Of a stretch of DNA of 34,190 bases, positions 8,759 to 15,498 are shown piece after piece (position 1 is the stretch's first letter; every line of letters begins with the position of its first letter). The stretch covers positions 1 to 34,190 of the IMG/VR virus record IMGVR_UViG_3300030106_000647; one strand, given 5' to 3'. The notes under the pieces were generated by a model. It saw only the letters and a program-made list of their open reading frames with translations. It had not been told where the DNA came from and searched no databases. The stretch comes from a virus. The position numbers and the translations under genes are program-made.

Positions 8759-10204
8759 TTAATTAAAATAAACGATTTTCCCTGTTCCACTACCCCAAAT
8801 CTCCTTATTTACTGCCATAACTAAGCAATCTACCATATCATCATGCTTTGCTGAGGGAAATTTAGTTAATTGGTCTAAAAACTCTTCATTCCATTTACCA
8901 CTAAGCAAACTTACCCTACCACTTTCTAAAGATGCACTAATATCGCTTACTCTTGCTACCTTGTCTTTAGTTGGCGGCTTATCTTCTTTTACATTTAGTC
9001 CAGTTTCTCTTACTAATGTTTGCACTATAGACTTACCAGACGCTTTTGGTTCTACATATATTCTACTTTTATTTGTGTAACCATTCTTTTTTACCCACTC
9101 TGGTATAAACTTTACAAGTTCTGGAAACTCTTTTCTAACATTTACACAGTCTACTATTTGCCACTTGTTCTCTACGTAAGTATATGCTAGTAGTGCTGAG
9201 GGGTCATTTTTTTGATTTGCAGTATACGCTGGGTCTATAATAAAGTTTACTGTTGCTTGTTCTTTTCTAAATCTATCTATCTTAAACCAATCTCTATGTA
9301 TCATCCCACTATCTAGGGGTGTTGGTGTTTGTTGCAGTTGTCCAGCATAGCCATAAGTACCCAAAGCGTTTTTATAATCATCTAAAACTTTTTGACTAAA
9401 TCTTTCTTCCCAAAATAAACCATTCTCTTTGTTATAAAATTGAACTAATGATTTTGGTTTAATATTTCCATCATGACTTGTTGCAGGTATGCATATGTGT
9501 TTATAACCAAGTCTTGTTTCTTTGTCTAACAAGAATCCACTCAAGTCCTCTTCATGTACTCTTTGCATAATAATTATTCTCACTCCAATATCTGCTTGAT
9601 TTAATCTTGAGTAAAATGTTGTCCTATACCACTCATTTGCATTATCTCTTTCTGTTGCTGAGTTTGCCATTTGTGGTGATAGAGGGTCATCAACAATTAA
9701 GAAGTCTCCACCCTGTCCAGTTACTGTACCCCCAACAGATGTTGCTCTTCGCATACCAATATGATTATTCTCATATCTTTCTTTTAGGTTTTGGTCTTTT
9801 TTAATAAAGAAAACATCAGACCATCTTTTCTTAAACCAATCGCTAAATATTATATCTCTTGATTTAGTTGATAGTTCTATAGACAGCGTTGCAGAATAAG
9901 AAGATGTGATAAATCTTAGTTTTGGTGATTTTATCCAAGCCCATACTGGAAACATAACAGTTACTATCAAAGATTTTGTACTACGAAAGGGTACGTTAAT
10001 AATTATATCTTTTGTTTTTGGTTTCTGTGCTATTATTCTCTCGCACTCTGCTTGCAATACATCGCATATATATTTATGATGCCAATTAGTAGATAGTGGT
10101 ACTGCTGGTTCTACTACGTGCCAAGCCTGTTTGAAAAACTCATAGAAACTCATCTCGCAAAGTTTCTTTTCAAGAGCAAACTTTAAAAGTTTTTTATTCG
10201 TCAT
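8759..10204 (-). CDS. terL: Terminase large subunit (TerL)
   Basis: 481 aa. This is the motor and nuclease that packages DNA into the prohead. An atypical Walker A is at residues 72-78 (PFRSTKS) and a Walker B hydrophobic strand with acidic pair at 168-174 (FLIVDDP). The RNase H-like nuclease has candidate metal ligands at D324 (IIDPAYT), E385 (YVEPKASGKS) and D455/D456/D459 (KHDDMVD). Length is normal for the family. The start ATG overlaps the stop of the small-subunit gene by 11 bp, so the two are translationally coupled. Usual phages place portal directly downstream; here tail genes follow instead. Confidence 0.95.
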   Translation of the reverse strand: MTNKKLLKFALEKKLCEMSFYEFFKQAWHVVEPAVPLSTNWHHKYICDVLQAECERIIAQKPKTKDIIINVPFRSTKSLIVTVMFPVWAWIKSPKLRFITSSYSATLSIELSTKSRDIIFSDWFKKRWSDVFFIKKDQNLKERYENNHIGMRRATSVGGTVTGQGGDFLIVDDPLSPQMANSATERDNANEWYRTTFYSRLNQADIGVRIIIMQRVHEEDLSGFLLDKETRLGYKHICIPATSHDGNIKPKSLVQFYNKENGLFWEERFSQKVLDDYKNALGTYGYAGQLQQTPTPLDSGMIHRDWFKIDRFRKEQATVNFIIDPAYTANQKNDPSALLAYTYVENKWQIVDCVNVRKEFPELVKFIPEWVKKNGYTNKSRIYVEPKASGKSIVQTLVRETGLNVKEDKPPTKDKVARVSDISASLESGRVSLLSGKWNEEFLDQLTKFPSAKHDDMVDCLVMAVNKEIWGSGTGKIVYFN

Positions 10205-10613
10205 CTATATCTGTGTAGTCAATATCTTCTGCATCGTCCAGACCTCTAATTTGATTTTTAATATCATCAAGCGTTGCCCCTTCATTTAATTTAATCTCAA
10301 TCTTAGTGTCGCTGTCTTTTTTAATTTCTGTTGATTGCAGTTTTGGTATAGCATAATTCATTAGTTTTGCTATAGCATCTATGTATGCTCTAGGGTCTTC
10401 ATCAAATAATATATCTAATGCCATTTTAATTTTTACTGGCTGACCTTCTAAAGCATATGCTAGTGACTTCCTAGTCATCTTTGCTACTTGCCTTACTTCA
10501 TTGTTTTTTGGCTGTAGAGATTTAGGTGTATTGTTATAATTCTCGTCTATCTTACCAAGTTGAGGTCGCTTCTTACGAGCCTCATCCCCTAGCCTTTTTG
10601 ATTCCTTTCCCAT
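10194..10613 (-). CDS. Terminase small subunit-like DNA-binding protein
   Basis: About 139 aa from ATG 10613 (MGKESKRLGDEARKKRPQLG). An upstream in-frame start at 10691 would add 26 residues of unlike composition, so I prefer the internal ATG. The N-terminus is very basic. The middle (RKSLAYALEGQPVKIKMALD, then DPRAYIDAIAKLMNYAIPK) resembles the helical proteins preceding TerL in many Bacteroidota phages, and the tail is acidic (DDAEDIDYTDIDDE). It overlaps terL by 11 bp. Recognition of the packaging start site is inferred from this position. It is the first gene after the large late control region. Confidence 0.65.
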   Translation of the reverse strand: MGKESKRLGDEARKKRPQLGKIDENYNNTPKSLQPKNNEVRQVAKMTRKSLAYALEGQPVKIKMALDILFDEDPRAYIDAIAKLMNYAIPKLQSTEIKKDSDTKIEIKLNEGATLDDIKNQIRGLDDAEDIDYTDIDDE

Positions 10614-10706
10614 AAGTTTGCCAAAATACAAAAAACTTTCTTTTCTATTTTCCTTATTATAATATAAAATTGAACAACCAATTGTTAACATTATTGTCTA
10701 TTGTAA

Positions 10707-10714
10707 CAAAATTA
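10707..10714 (-). promoter_or_regulatory. Candidate late promoter -7 element
   Basis: The minus strand reads TAATTTTG, which fits TAnnTTTG and would start RNA about 87 bp ahead of the terminase small-subunit ATG. Upstream, only TTTT stands where TTTG is expected (17 bp spacing). A phage activator could compensate for the weak -33, as in many late promoters, but this is inference. Confidence 0.25.
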
Positions 10715-10981
10715 TGCAAAACTTTATTTTTAAAACACTAACTTCGTCCCCTTATAAGAAGTATATAACAATATAAGCCTTATAAGTGTCCTCAAGTCTT
10801 ATAGTAAACATCATTGCTCATATCGCAAAGTCTTTACAAACTTCCAAAATAGATGTTTAAATAAAACAACACTTTTATAAAATTGAACTTTGGTTTTGAA
10901 CGTGTACATGGATGTGGTTAAAAGGTTTTATGGTTTACGATTTACGGATATTTTTTTACCCCTTTGACCCCTAAAACACCT

Positions 10982-11021
10982 CAAAAACTGTTAAAAGTTT
11001 GCAAAAACTGTTCAAAGTTTG
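10982..11021. repeat. Tandem 20-bp direct repeat (two copies, one mismatch)
   Basis: Unit 1 (10982-11001) reads CAAAAACTGTTAAAAGTTTG and unit 2 (11002-11021) CAAAAACTGTTCAAAGTTTG, head to tail. Each unit starts CAAA and ends TTTG, giving partial dyad symmetry. Such paired half-symmetric sites are typical of protein binding. A role as operator for late transcription is inferred. Confidence 0.75.
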
Positions 11022-11216
11022 TTAAATCTTTATAAATCAAGCATTTATTTGCAAAAATATCTCTTTTTTTAGTGTAAAAGTGCATAAAAAGAGAGAAAAA
11101 GCAAACATATCATAACAAATTTATTTTAAATTAATAACCATTTAATAAAAAGTAATAAGTAATTAGAAGAGTTTTAAGCGTGTCATATGTGCTTATAGTA
11201 TGTAGATATTAAGCAT

Positions 11217-11240
11217 AAAAAAAGCCTCAATAAAGAGGCT
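11217..11240 (-). terminator. Intrinsic terminator ending the early unit
   Basis: On the minus strand a perfect 6-bp stem (AGCCTC / GAGGCT) with loop TTTATT is followed directly by seven T. It lies 24 bp after the 29-aa ORF and about 128 bp after the SH3-barrel gene. This is the clearest terminator in the window and separates the early from the late transcription unit. Confidence 0.88.
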
Positions 11241-11263
11241 CTTAATAATGTTATTTGGCTATG

Positions 11264-11353
11264 TTAACAACCGCCAAAGATTAACGCCAGTAATAATAAT
11301 ATTGTAAGCGTTGTATCACTGTAATTTGTCAAAGGTAAATTTCCGCGGCTCAT
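11264..11353 (-). CDS. 29-aa membrane microprotein with C-terminal Cys
   Basis: ATG at 11353, TAA at 11264-11266, starting 15 bp after the stop of the SH3-barrel gene and ending just before the terminator. The N-terminus is MSRGNLPLTNYSDTT, followed by a Leu/Ile-rich membrane-spanning stretch and a final GGC. The leader region is AT-rich, as for other genes here. A 29-aa peptide of the same layout with a terminal Cys is found at 30932-31021. Function is unknown. A chance ORF is possible, but its position exactly between a gene and the terminator supports it. Confidence 0.45.
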   Translation of the reverse strand: MSRGNLPLTNYSDTTLTILLLLALIFGGC

Positions 11354-11367
11354 AGTTAATTTTATTT

Positions 11368-11916
11368 TTAGTTATCAATTTGCTTTACATCATTTGTTAT
11401 TACTTCCTCTAAATCATCAAAGAAAACTTGCTCATCCCGAATTAAAACATCATCTAAAGGCATAATCATATATGTATCGATACTATATCCTATATCGTTA
11501 TGCTTAATAACAATTTTTATATTATTTATTGTTAACTCTATGCTACTTTCTTTGTCTAATGATGTACTATAGTCATTCTCTTTTTTTCTTGATATGATAT
11601 ATTTATTTTTATTAATACTTAGGCTGTCAAGCGTTCGCAAATTAATTGTCCTGTGCTGTTTTTTAATCATATCAAATACAGCAATTAAATCTTTTTTGCT
11701 TGGGTCGTATGGTCTTTTCCTGTCTGTTTTACGTTCATACTTTACGCCTAACCTCGCATTGATTAATCTACTTGTAAAGTCTTTTTTAGTAAATGTAGCC
11801 GAAAATATCCTGCCGTTGCTTTTATTAATTAGTTCTTTTGCTTGTGTTCTGTCAATTGTTTTCATTTGTTTACGTTCTTTAATTATTATTTTTATTAGTT
11901 CTTTGTCTGTTATCAT
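11368..11916 (-). CDS. SH3-barrel (WYL_2/DUF2693-like) protein
   Basis: 182 aa from ATG 11916; an internal ATG at 11865 (MKTIDRTQAKELI) gives 165 aa and matches where relatives usually begin. The core is like the SH3 beta-barrel proteins common on Bacteroidota phages and plasmids: GRIFSATFTKKD, RLINARLGVKYERK, PYDPSKKDLIAVFDM, HRTINLRTLDSLSI. The family function is unknown; nucleic-acid or ligand binding is suspected from the fold. The C-terminal ~60 residues (ELTINNIKIVIKHND onward) are an extra beta-rich extension. Last sizeable gene of the early unit, 2 bp after its upstream neighbour. Confidence 0.7.
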   Translation of the reverse strand: MITDKELIKIIIKERKQMKTIDRTQAKELINKSNGRIFSATFTKKDFTSRLINARLGVKYERKTDRKRPYDPSKKDLIAVFDMIKKQHRTINLRTLDSLSINKNKYIISRKKENDYSTSLDKESSIELTINNIKIVIKHNDIGYSIDTYMIMPLDDVLIRDEQVFFDDLEEVITNDVKQIDN

Positions 11917-11918
11917 GT

Positions 11919-12191
11919 TTATTTATTTAAATTAGTATAATATCTGTTTTTAAATTCTTCTATAATATGCCGACCCGCTGAAGTATTAAATTCATAAGAG
12001 TGGGTTAATAATTTATTAATCGGCCTGTTTTCTATTATTAAAAAAAACATATCTATTGCACTACATTTGTATTTTTTTGCCATTTGTCTAGATGTTTTTA
12101 CTAGTGCTTTGATGTCGTGCTTTAAATAGCCGTAATTGTAAAATAAATAATCTTCAGCGCGTTTAATAGTTAAATTTTTTATTTGTTTCAT
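11919..12191 (-). CDS. Hypothetical small early protein
   Basis: 90 aa, basic and mostly helical (MKQIKNLTIKRAEDYLFYNY; SRQMAKKYKCSAIDMFFLII). No known motif is recognised. It sits between the GP88-like gene (29 bp upstream) and the SH3-barrel gene (2 bp downstream) in the early unit, where phages often keep host-interaction genes. The A-rich leader and compact spacing support it as a real gene. Confidence 0.55.
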   Translation of the reverse strand: MKQIKNLTIKRAEDYLFYNYGYLKHDIKALVKTSRQMAKKYKCSAIDMFFLIIENRPINKLLTHSYEFNTSAGRHIIEEFKNRYYTNLNK

Positions 12192-12220
12192 TTGTTTATG
12201 TTTTAAATTAATATTATGTT

Positions 12221-12826
12221 CTAGTGATACACTAGCCCTACTTTTTTGTTGTTTGTTATTGCTTTTAAATCGTTGTTACTTGCGTCTATATATCCAGCCG
12301 CCCTTAATAGTTCTGCACTTTTAAATATACGCGCGTGTCTATCTTTAGCCGTATTAATTAGACTGTCTGTTTTGCTGCCTTCACTAAATATAATTTTTAG
12401 ATTTGAAGGTGCTTTTACTTTGTTATCTTTAAAAAATTTAATGCTTTTAGTGTATGCGTAAAATATAACGCCTTTATTTTGCGTTGCAATATCTACCCAT
12501 TTTTGTAGATATTTAACACTATAAAAGTCTCCGCTGTCATGTATGCGGATGTGTGTTGCCTTCTTTTTTTGTATCTCTTCATTTATCAATAATATAAAAT
12601 TATCTTGTTTTGTTATTTTATATTTTTCTTCCATTAGTTCGCCTATTTTTGGGAAGCGTGTATAGTTTCCCTTCTGTGCGTAACAGTATTTAACACATTC
12701 TTTTGCAAATGGACATGTTATTTTTCCGCCTTTTGTTTTGTATGCTGGTATACTAAAGTTAAATATTTTAGTGTTATTTTCTGAAGATGTTTTTTTCATC
12801 TTTGCGTTTTGTGTGAGTAAGTTCAT
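12221..12826 (-). CDS. GP88-family protein
   Basis: 201 aa. It resembles the GP88 family first seen in mycobacteriophages (gene product 88). A Cys cluster is at residues 38-49 (CPFAKECVKYCYAQKG), then THIRIHDSGDFYSVKYLQKW near 91-110, and VIFYAYTKS near 120. The conserved Cys and His/Asp positions suggest metal binding, and some workers suspect a radical-SAM-like ancestry, but no reaction is established. Length is at the short end for the family and the C-terminal portion with a second Cys cluster is not evident here. Early-unit context suggests a metabolic or anti-host function. Confidence 0.72.
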   Translation of the reverse strand: MNLLTQNAKMKKTSSENNTKIFNFSIPAYKTKGGKITCPFAKECVKYCYAQKGNYTRFPKIGELMEEKYKITKQDNFILLINEEIQKKKATHIRIHDSGDFYSVKYLQKWVDIATQNKGVIFYAYTKSIKFFKDNKVKAPSNLKIIFSEGSKTDSLINTAKDRHARIFKSAELLRAAGYIDASNNDLKAITNNKKVGLVYH

Positions 12827-12847
12827 TTTTTTATAGTTTTTAGTTAG

Positions 12848-13060
12848 TTATTTATTTTTTTTATATTTATTAGAAAAGGCTCTATCAATTATTTTTTCTT
12901 TTTCTTCTTCGTTGCATTCTTCGCAAATGTTTTGATCTTCTATAAAATAAGTATTTTCTTCTTTTATGCCGCAAACGTTGCAAAATCTGTTAACTGGTTT
13001 GTATTCGCGGGGGTCTTCGTGTCCTTGATATGTTGACTTAATATAGTTTTTATAGTTCAT
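12848..13060 (-). CDS. Small zinc-finger protein
   Basis: 70 aa with two CxxC knuckles (FCNVCG near 27-32; ICEECNEEE near 45-53), probably binding one zinc ion, followed by a charged basic tail. The DNA, RNA or protein partner is unknown. It lies 21 bp upstream of the GP88-like gene in the early unit. Confidence 0.6.
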   Translation of the reverse strand: MNYKNYIKSTYQGHEDPREYKPVNRFCNVCGIKEENTYFIEDQNICEECNEEEKEKIIDRAFSNKYKKNK

Positions 13061-13070
13061 AATTTTAATT

Positions 13071-13295
13071 TTAAAGTATTACTAATAATTCACAAAGTGC
13101 CAAATACAAAAAGACACTAATTAAAACGGCTATAATATTAAAAAGAATATTATCTTTTTTTTGTCTTTTTAATAGTGTTAAGTTTTGAACGTTGTAAAGC
13201 CAGTCTTTGTTTATTTTAAAGAATTGATTTTTTTCTTCTTCATTTAAAATGTGAGATGATTTTGTTTTGTAGTTTGTTATTTTGTATAAATTCAT
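13071..13295 (-). CDS. Small protein with C-terminal membrane anchor
   Basis: 74 aa. The N-terminal ~48 residues are basic and soluble (MNLYKITNYKTKSSHILNEE). Residues ~51-74 form one hydrophobic segment (LFNIIAVLISVFLYLALC), so the protein should be a tail-anchored inner-membrane protein with a cytoplasmic head. It lies 10 bp upstream of the zinc-finger gene and follows two very small ORFs. Function unknown. Confidence 0.55.
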   Translation of the reverse strand: MNLYKITNYKTKSSHILNEEEKNQFFKINKDWLYNVQNLTLLKRQKKDNILFNIIAVLISVFLYLALCELLVIL

Positions 13296-13322
13296 TTTAA
13301 TAGTTTTTAATTGTCATTGTTT

Positions 13323-13496
13323 TTAGTTATTAATTTGTTTTCTTCTTTTGATTATTTTTTTTATTTCTTTTATATTGTTAAAGGATATTTCTTCTTCTTC
13401 TTTTGTTGACTTTTGGTCTGTTAAAATTCTACATTCTAAATCAAGATGAACATACAAAGTAGTTAATCCAAAATTAAAGTATTTGTTTTTTGTCAT
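13323..13496 (-). CDS. 57-aa hypothetical protein
   Basis: ATG at 13496 overlaps the TGA of the upstream 59-aa ORF (ATGA), and TAA is at 13323-13325. It starts MTKNKYFNFGLTTLYVHLDL, followed by an acidic run (KEEEE) and a basic helix (KEIKKIIKRRK). The overlapping stop/start strongly suggests translational coupling and therefore a real gene. Function is unknown. Confidence 0.55.
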   Translation of the reverse strand: MTKNKYFNFGLTTLYVHLDLECRILTDQKSTKEEEEISFNNIKEIKKIIKRRKQINN

Positions 13497-13672
13497 TGTT
13501 TTAAGTTTTTGTTATTAATTGATTTTTTTCTTTCTCTTTCTTCTCTTTTTTTTCTTTCTCTTTCTTCTCTTCTTTTTTCTTTTGCTGATTGAAAAACTAC
13601 ATCTTTTTTTTCAGATTGTCTTTTGTTAATTCTTTTTATTGCTTCAATTGCTGTTTTTCTGTTGTAAGTCAT
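13493..13672 (-). CDS. 59-aa highly charged helical protein
   Basis: ATG 13672 to TGA 13493. N-terminus MTYNRKTAIEAIKRINKRQ, then a nearly pure Lys/Arg/Glu helix formed by a short repeat (EERERKKREERERKK). The underlying DNA is a polypurine/polypyrimidine repeat (tttctttctctttcttctc on the plus strand). It is the first gene after the GC-rich repeat island and has an A-rich leader (ACTAAAAAG ATG). Possibly a nucleic-acid-binding helix. Function unknown. Confidence 0.5.
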   Translation of the reverse strand: MTYNRKTAIEAIKRINKRQSEKKDVVFQSAKEKRREERERKKREERERKKSINNKNLKQ

Positions 13673-13707
13673 CTTTTTAGTTTTTATTGATTAATAATTA
13701 TAATGCA

Positions 13708-13740
13708 ATAATACAAACTTTTTAAACATTATGCAACAAA
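13708..13740 (-). promoter_or_regulatory. Possible promoter for the small accessory genes
   Basis: The minus strand carries TTGCAT, 17 bp, TATTAT (13736 to 13708), and a TTTG at 13737-13740 upstream of an nnTTTG element lacking the preceding TA. RNA would start about 30-40 bp before the ATG at 13672. It matches neither the Bacteroidota nor the sigma-70 consensus fully. Confidence 0.25.
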
Positions 13741-13856
13741 ATGTTAAAAATATTTAATTAATATGCTAATTTATATTCATTCTAAATAACTGAGTATCAA
13801 CGCCTTATATAAGAAACAGGCGTGTGGGGGCGTGTGTGCGTGTTATGGCAGACCCA

Positions 13857-13888
13857 GCAGTTTCACCAGCAGTTTCAGGGCAGTTTCA
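13857..13888. repeat. Three tandem GCAGTTTCA iterons
   Basis: Copies start at 13857, 13869 and 13880 (12- and 11-bp spacing, about one helical turn, so all face the same side). The same 9-mer in the same orientation occurs eight more times elsewhere in the window. Helical phasing suggests cooperative protein binding. Confidence 0.7.
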
Positions 13889-13929
13889 ACGAGAAATTTT
13901 TTTTTAGAAATAAAAAATAAAAAAGAAAA

Positions 13930-14277
13930 TTATTTTATTTTCATGTACCAATCAAGAACATCCATACATTCTTCTAGACCCTTAACTACTTTGGCATAGT
14001 AGCCAGCCTCATTAAGATATGCTACCCATTCTTTTTGTTCTTTAGATGGGTATGATTTTTTGTCTGCTTTGATTTCTAGAAATAGTCCAGCATATTCACT
14101 GTTGACCTTTAGTATTTGCATATCAGGAAAGCCTTTGACGTATCCTGTTTTTTTAGCAAGTACAGCCTGCTTCATAGATGTTCTGATGCCACCAAGACTT
14201 GCACAGTACCTTACTTTAGGGTAAGTATACTTTATGTAAGTACAGAAAGATGATTGTACTTGTGCTTCCTTTTTCAT
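13930..14277 (-). CDS. VRR-NUC domain nuclease
   Basis: 115 aa, the whole protein being one VRR-NUC (PD-(D/E)xK) domain: QSSFCTYIKYTYP, then GFPDMQIL (Asp ~72), then GLFLEIKADKKSYPSKEQKEW (Glu/Lys ~88-90, with the conserved SxEQ-like helix). These small enzymes are thought to cut branched DNA, and phages use them as Holliday-junction or structure-specific nucleases. The ATG directly follows the stop of the HTH protein gene. It lies downstream of the replication genes, consistent with resolving replication or recombination intermediates before packaging. Confidence 0.82.
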   Translation of the reverse strand: MKKEAQVQSSFCTYIKYTYPKVRYCASLGGIRTSMKQAVLAKKTGYVKGFPDMQILKVNSEYAGLFLEIKADKKSYPSKEQKEWVAYLNEAGYYAKVVKGLEECMDVLDWYMKIK

Positions 14278-14550
14278 TTATAGTTTGCCGCCAATAATGT
14301 TAGACCCCCTACGCCCCCTATGCCCCCCTATACCCCCATCCGTATAAGTTTTTCCTTTTATTAGTTGGTACATTAATGGTTGTGACACGCTGTATTTTCT
14401 GGCTAAAGATGAGATAGTTATCTTTTGTGCTGAGGTATTATATTCTTTTCTTATGGCATCTGCTTCTTCTACAGAGAATTTTCTTCTAGCGTAACCACCA
14501 CCTCTCATATCTTTTCTATCTTCTATTTTTATTTTTCTAATCTTTGGCAT
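14278..14550 (-). CDS. HTH DNA-binding protein
   Basis: 90 aa with a resolvase/Hin-like helix-turn-helix: FSVEEADAIRKEY, then KITISSLARKYSVSQPLMYQLIKGK (residues ~25-68). The C-terminal tail is Gly/Arg-rich (GGIGGHRGRRGSNIIGG), which may help nucleic-acid binding. It could regulate phage transcription or assist the VRR-NUC nuclease encoded immediately downstream. The stop abuts the next ATG, so the two are co-translated. Confidence 0.6.
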   Translation of the reverse strand: MPKIRKIKIEDRKDMRGGGYARRKFSVEEADAIRKEYNTSAQKITISSLARKYSVSQPLMYQLIKGKTYTDGGIGGHRGRRGSNIIGGKL

Positions 14551-14562
14551 AATTTATATTTT

Positions 14563-14811
14563 TTAGAACCTGTCTGACGTTTCACCATACTGATTTTCTA
14601 TCTCTACATCTGTTATAGTAATATTGACATTTTCTGGTTTCTTCTTGTTAACATAACATATTCTATTTACAAACTCTTCATCCTCTTTTATCTCTTTAAT
14701 GCTTGATGTTAAAGCAAATGTATCTAAAGTCCCCTTAATTACACTTCTTGTAATTCTTTTCTTATTTTTAATTTCGTAAGAGATAAAGACTCTAAATATT
14801 GGTTTTTTCAT
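14563..14811 (-). CDS. Hypothetical early protein
   Basis: 82 aa, N-terminal beta strands (MKKPIFRVFISYEIKNKKR) and an acidic central helix. No known motif. Its ATG overlaps the stop of the DUF1599-like gene (ATGA), so it is translated with it. Function unknown. Confidence 0.55.
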   Translation of the reverse strand: MKKPIFRVFISYEIKNKKRITRSVIKGTLDTFALTSSIKEIKEDEEFVNRICYVNKKKPENVNITITDVEIENQYGETSDRF

Positions 14812-15212
14812 TTTTCCATAGACATTTTTAAAAGAAGCAAATAACCTATAATATCATCTAAAGTATCTTCAGTGTTATCATTTATTCCTTTGTTTTTTAT
14901 TCTAGACAGTTTGTCATCTAGCCTTGCACATATTGCTTCTGTAGAATCTAATTTACTAAATATATTTGCTGGGTTAAGTGCTGTGTTGCCATATGCTGCA
15001 TTTTTTTCCTTCAGCAGTTTCACTATACTTTGTGATACTTTATCTAAATGCCAATCAAATTTGTATTTGCTTTTTTTTCTAGGTATATTTAATTCTTCTT
15101 TACTTAAAAGCATTTTTGGATTTATTTTAGATTCTTTTTTTGAATCTGTAGTTGAACTTGGAGTCCAGCCATTCCTACCAGTTTCATAAAAGTATTTATT
15201 ATGTTTAGTCAT
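14808..15212 (-). CDS. DUF1599/Nmad1-like protein (MazG-like helical fold)
   Basis: 134 aa. The C-terminal ~75 residues match the DUF1599 pattern: SIVKLLKEKNAAYGNTALNP, IFSKLDSTEAICARLDDKLS, NTEDTLDDIIGYLLLLK. The acidic and Asn/Lys positions are those expected of a helical nucleotide-pyrophosphohydrolase-like fold. The family has been linked to nucleotide modification or clean-up, although no reaction is proven. No thymidylate synthase or base-modifying enzyme lies nearby. The N-terminal ~60 residues are a basic, low-complexity lead. The ATG overlaps the stop of the preceding membrane microprotein by 8 bp. Confidence 0.72.
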   Translation of the reverse strand: MTKHNKYFYETGRNGWTPSSTTDSKKESKINPKMLLSKEELNIPRKKSKYKFDWHLDKVSQSIVKLLKEKNAAYGNTALNPANIFSKLDSTEAICARLDDKLSRIKNKGINDNTEDTLDDIIGYLLLLKMSMEK

Positions 15213-15333
15213 TGTTCTTGTTGTTATAGTTTTTTAAATTTTCTTCTATATCATTCTCTTCAACAAACAATATGTGCTTAACAAACATAAAGCAAATAAT
15301 TAAAAAAAATATTATAGTAAGTATTGATTTCAT
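15205..15333 (-). CDS. 42-aa membrane microprotein
   Basis: ATG 15333, TAA 15205-15207. One N-terminal hydrophobic segment (LTIIFFLIICFMFV) followed by an acidic, Asn-rich tail (EENDIEENLKNYNNKNND). The stop overlaps the start of the DUF1599-like gene by 8 bp, indicating coupling. Third of three consecutive tiny membrane ORFs. Function unknown. Confidence 0.5.
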   Translation of the reverse strand: MKSILTIIFFLIICFMFVKHILFVEENDIEENLKNYNNKNND

Positions 15334-15349
15334 TTTACAAATATATAAA

Positions 15350-15439
15350 TTATAATTCGTCATCAAATTTAGTACAGAAATATGCTTCTATTATACAATA
15401 TAATATAAGTATTCCCCAAATAGTTGTTAATATCTTCAT
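15350..15439 (-). CDS. 29-aa membrane microprotein
   Basis: ATG 15439 overlaps the TGA of the 20-aa ORF upstream (ATGA); TAA at 15350-15352. Hydrophobic residues 3-19 (ILTTIWGILILYCIIEAYF) form one membrane span and the tail is acidic (KFDDEL). The start/stop overlap supports translation. Function unknown. Confidence 0.45.
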   Translation of the reverse strand: MKILTTIWGILILYCIIEAYFCTKFDDEL

Positions 15440-15498
15440 TCTCTAATTTCTCTTATAAGCCACATAATAATGGCAGTTACTATTACCCATCCTATCAT
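15436..15498 (-). CDS. 20-aa membrane microprotein
   Basis: ATG 15498 overlaps the TGA of the 122-aa gene (ATGA), and its own TGA at 15436-15438 overlaps the next ATG in the same way. The peptide MIGWVIVTAIIMWLIREIRE is a single span with a basic/acidic end. Its size makes chance possible, but two ATGA junctions in series argue for coupled translation. Confidence 0.42.
   Translation of the reverse strand: MIGWVIVTAIIMWLIREIRE

Larger units (their letters stand above)
10614..11216. promoter_or_regulatory. Late control region, noncoding, repeat-rich
   Basis: About 600 bp without a convincing gene separates the early-unit terminator from the terminase genes. It holds two CTTATAAG palindromes (10751, 10779) and a third truncated copy (10798), a tandem 20-bp repeat (10982-11021), and TAnnTTTG-like -7 elements on the minus strand at 10707-10714, 11051-11058 and 11116-11123. 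None of these has a perfect -33 partner. It is the natural place for the late promoter, operators and possibly the packaging start. Confidence 0.6.
13673..13929. promoter_or_regulatory. Noncoding control island with GC-rich repeats
   Basis: About 257 bp with no gene. Bases ~13820-13890 are markedly GC-rich against an AT-rich genome. They contain an inverted repeat CGCCT/AGGCG (13801-13822) and three tandem copies of GCAGTTTCA (13857, 13869, 13880). Toward the downstream gene, promoter-like elements lie at 13708-13740. The island splits the early unit between the VRR-NUC gene and a run of small accessory genes. It may be an origin, operator or protein-loading site. Confidence 0.55.

Noticed and set aside
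10692-11216. Possible small genes in the late control region
   Set aside because: Only very short frames without A-rich leaders or coupling. The repeats and palindromes fit a control region better.
13493-13672. Polypurine repeat (tttctttctctttcttctc type) as a microsatellite or CRISPR-like element
   Set aside because: It encodes a continuous Lys/Arg/Glu helix in frame, with start and stop overlapping neighbours. No spacers are present.
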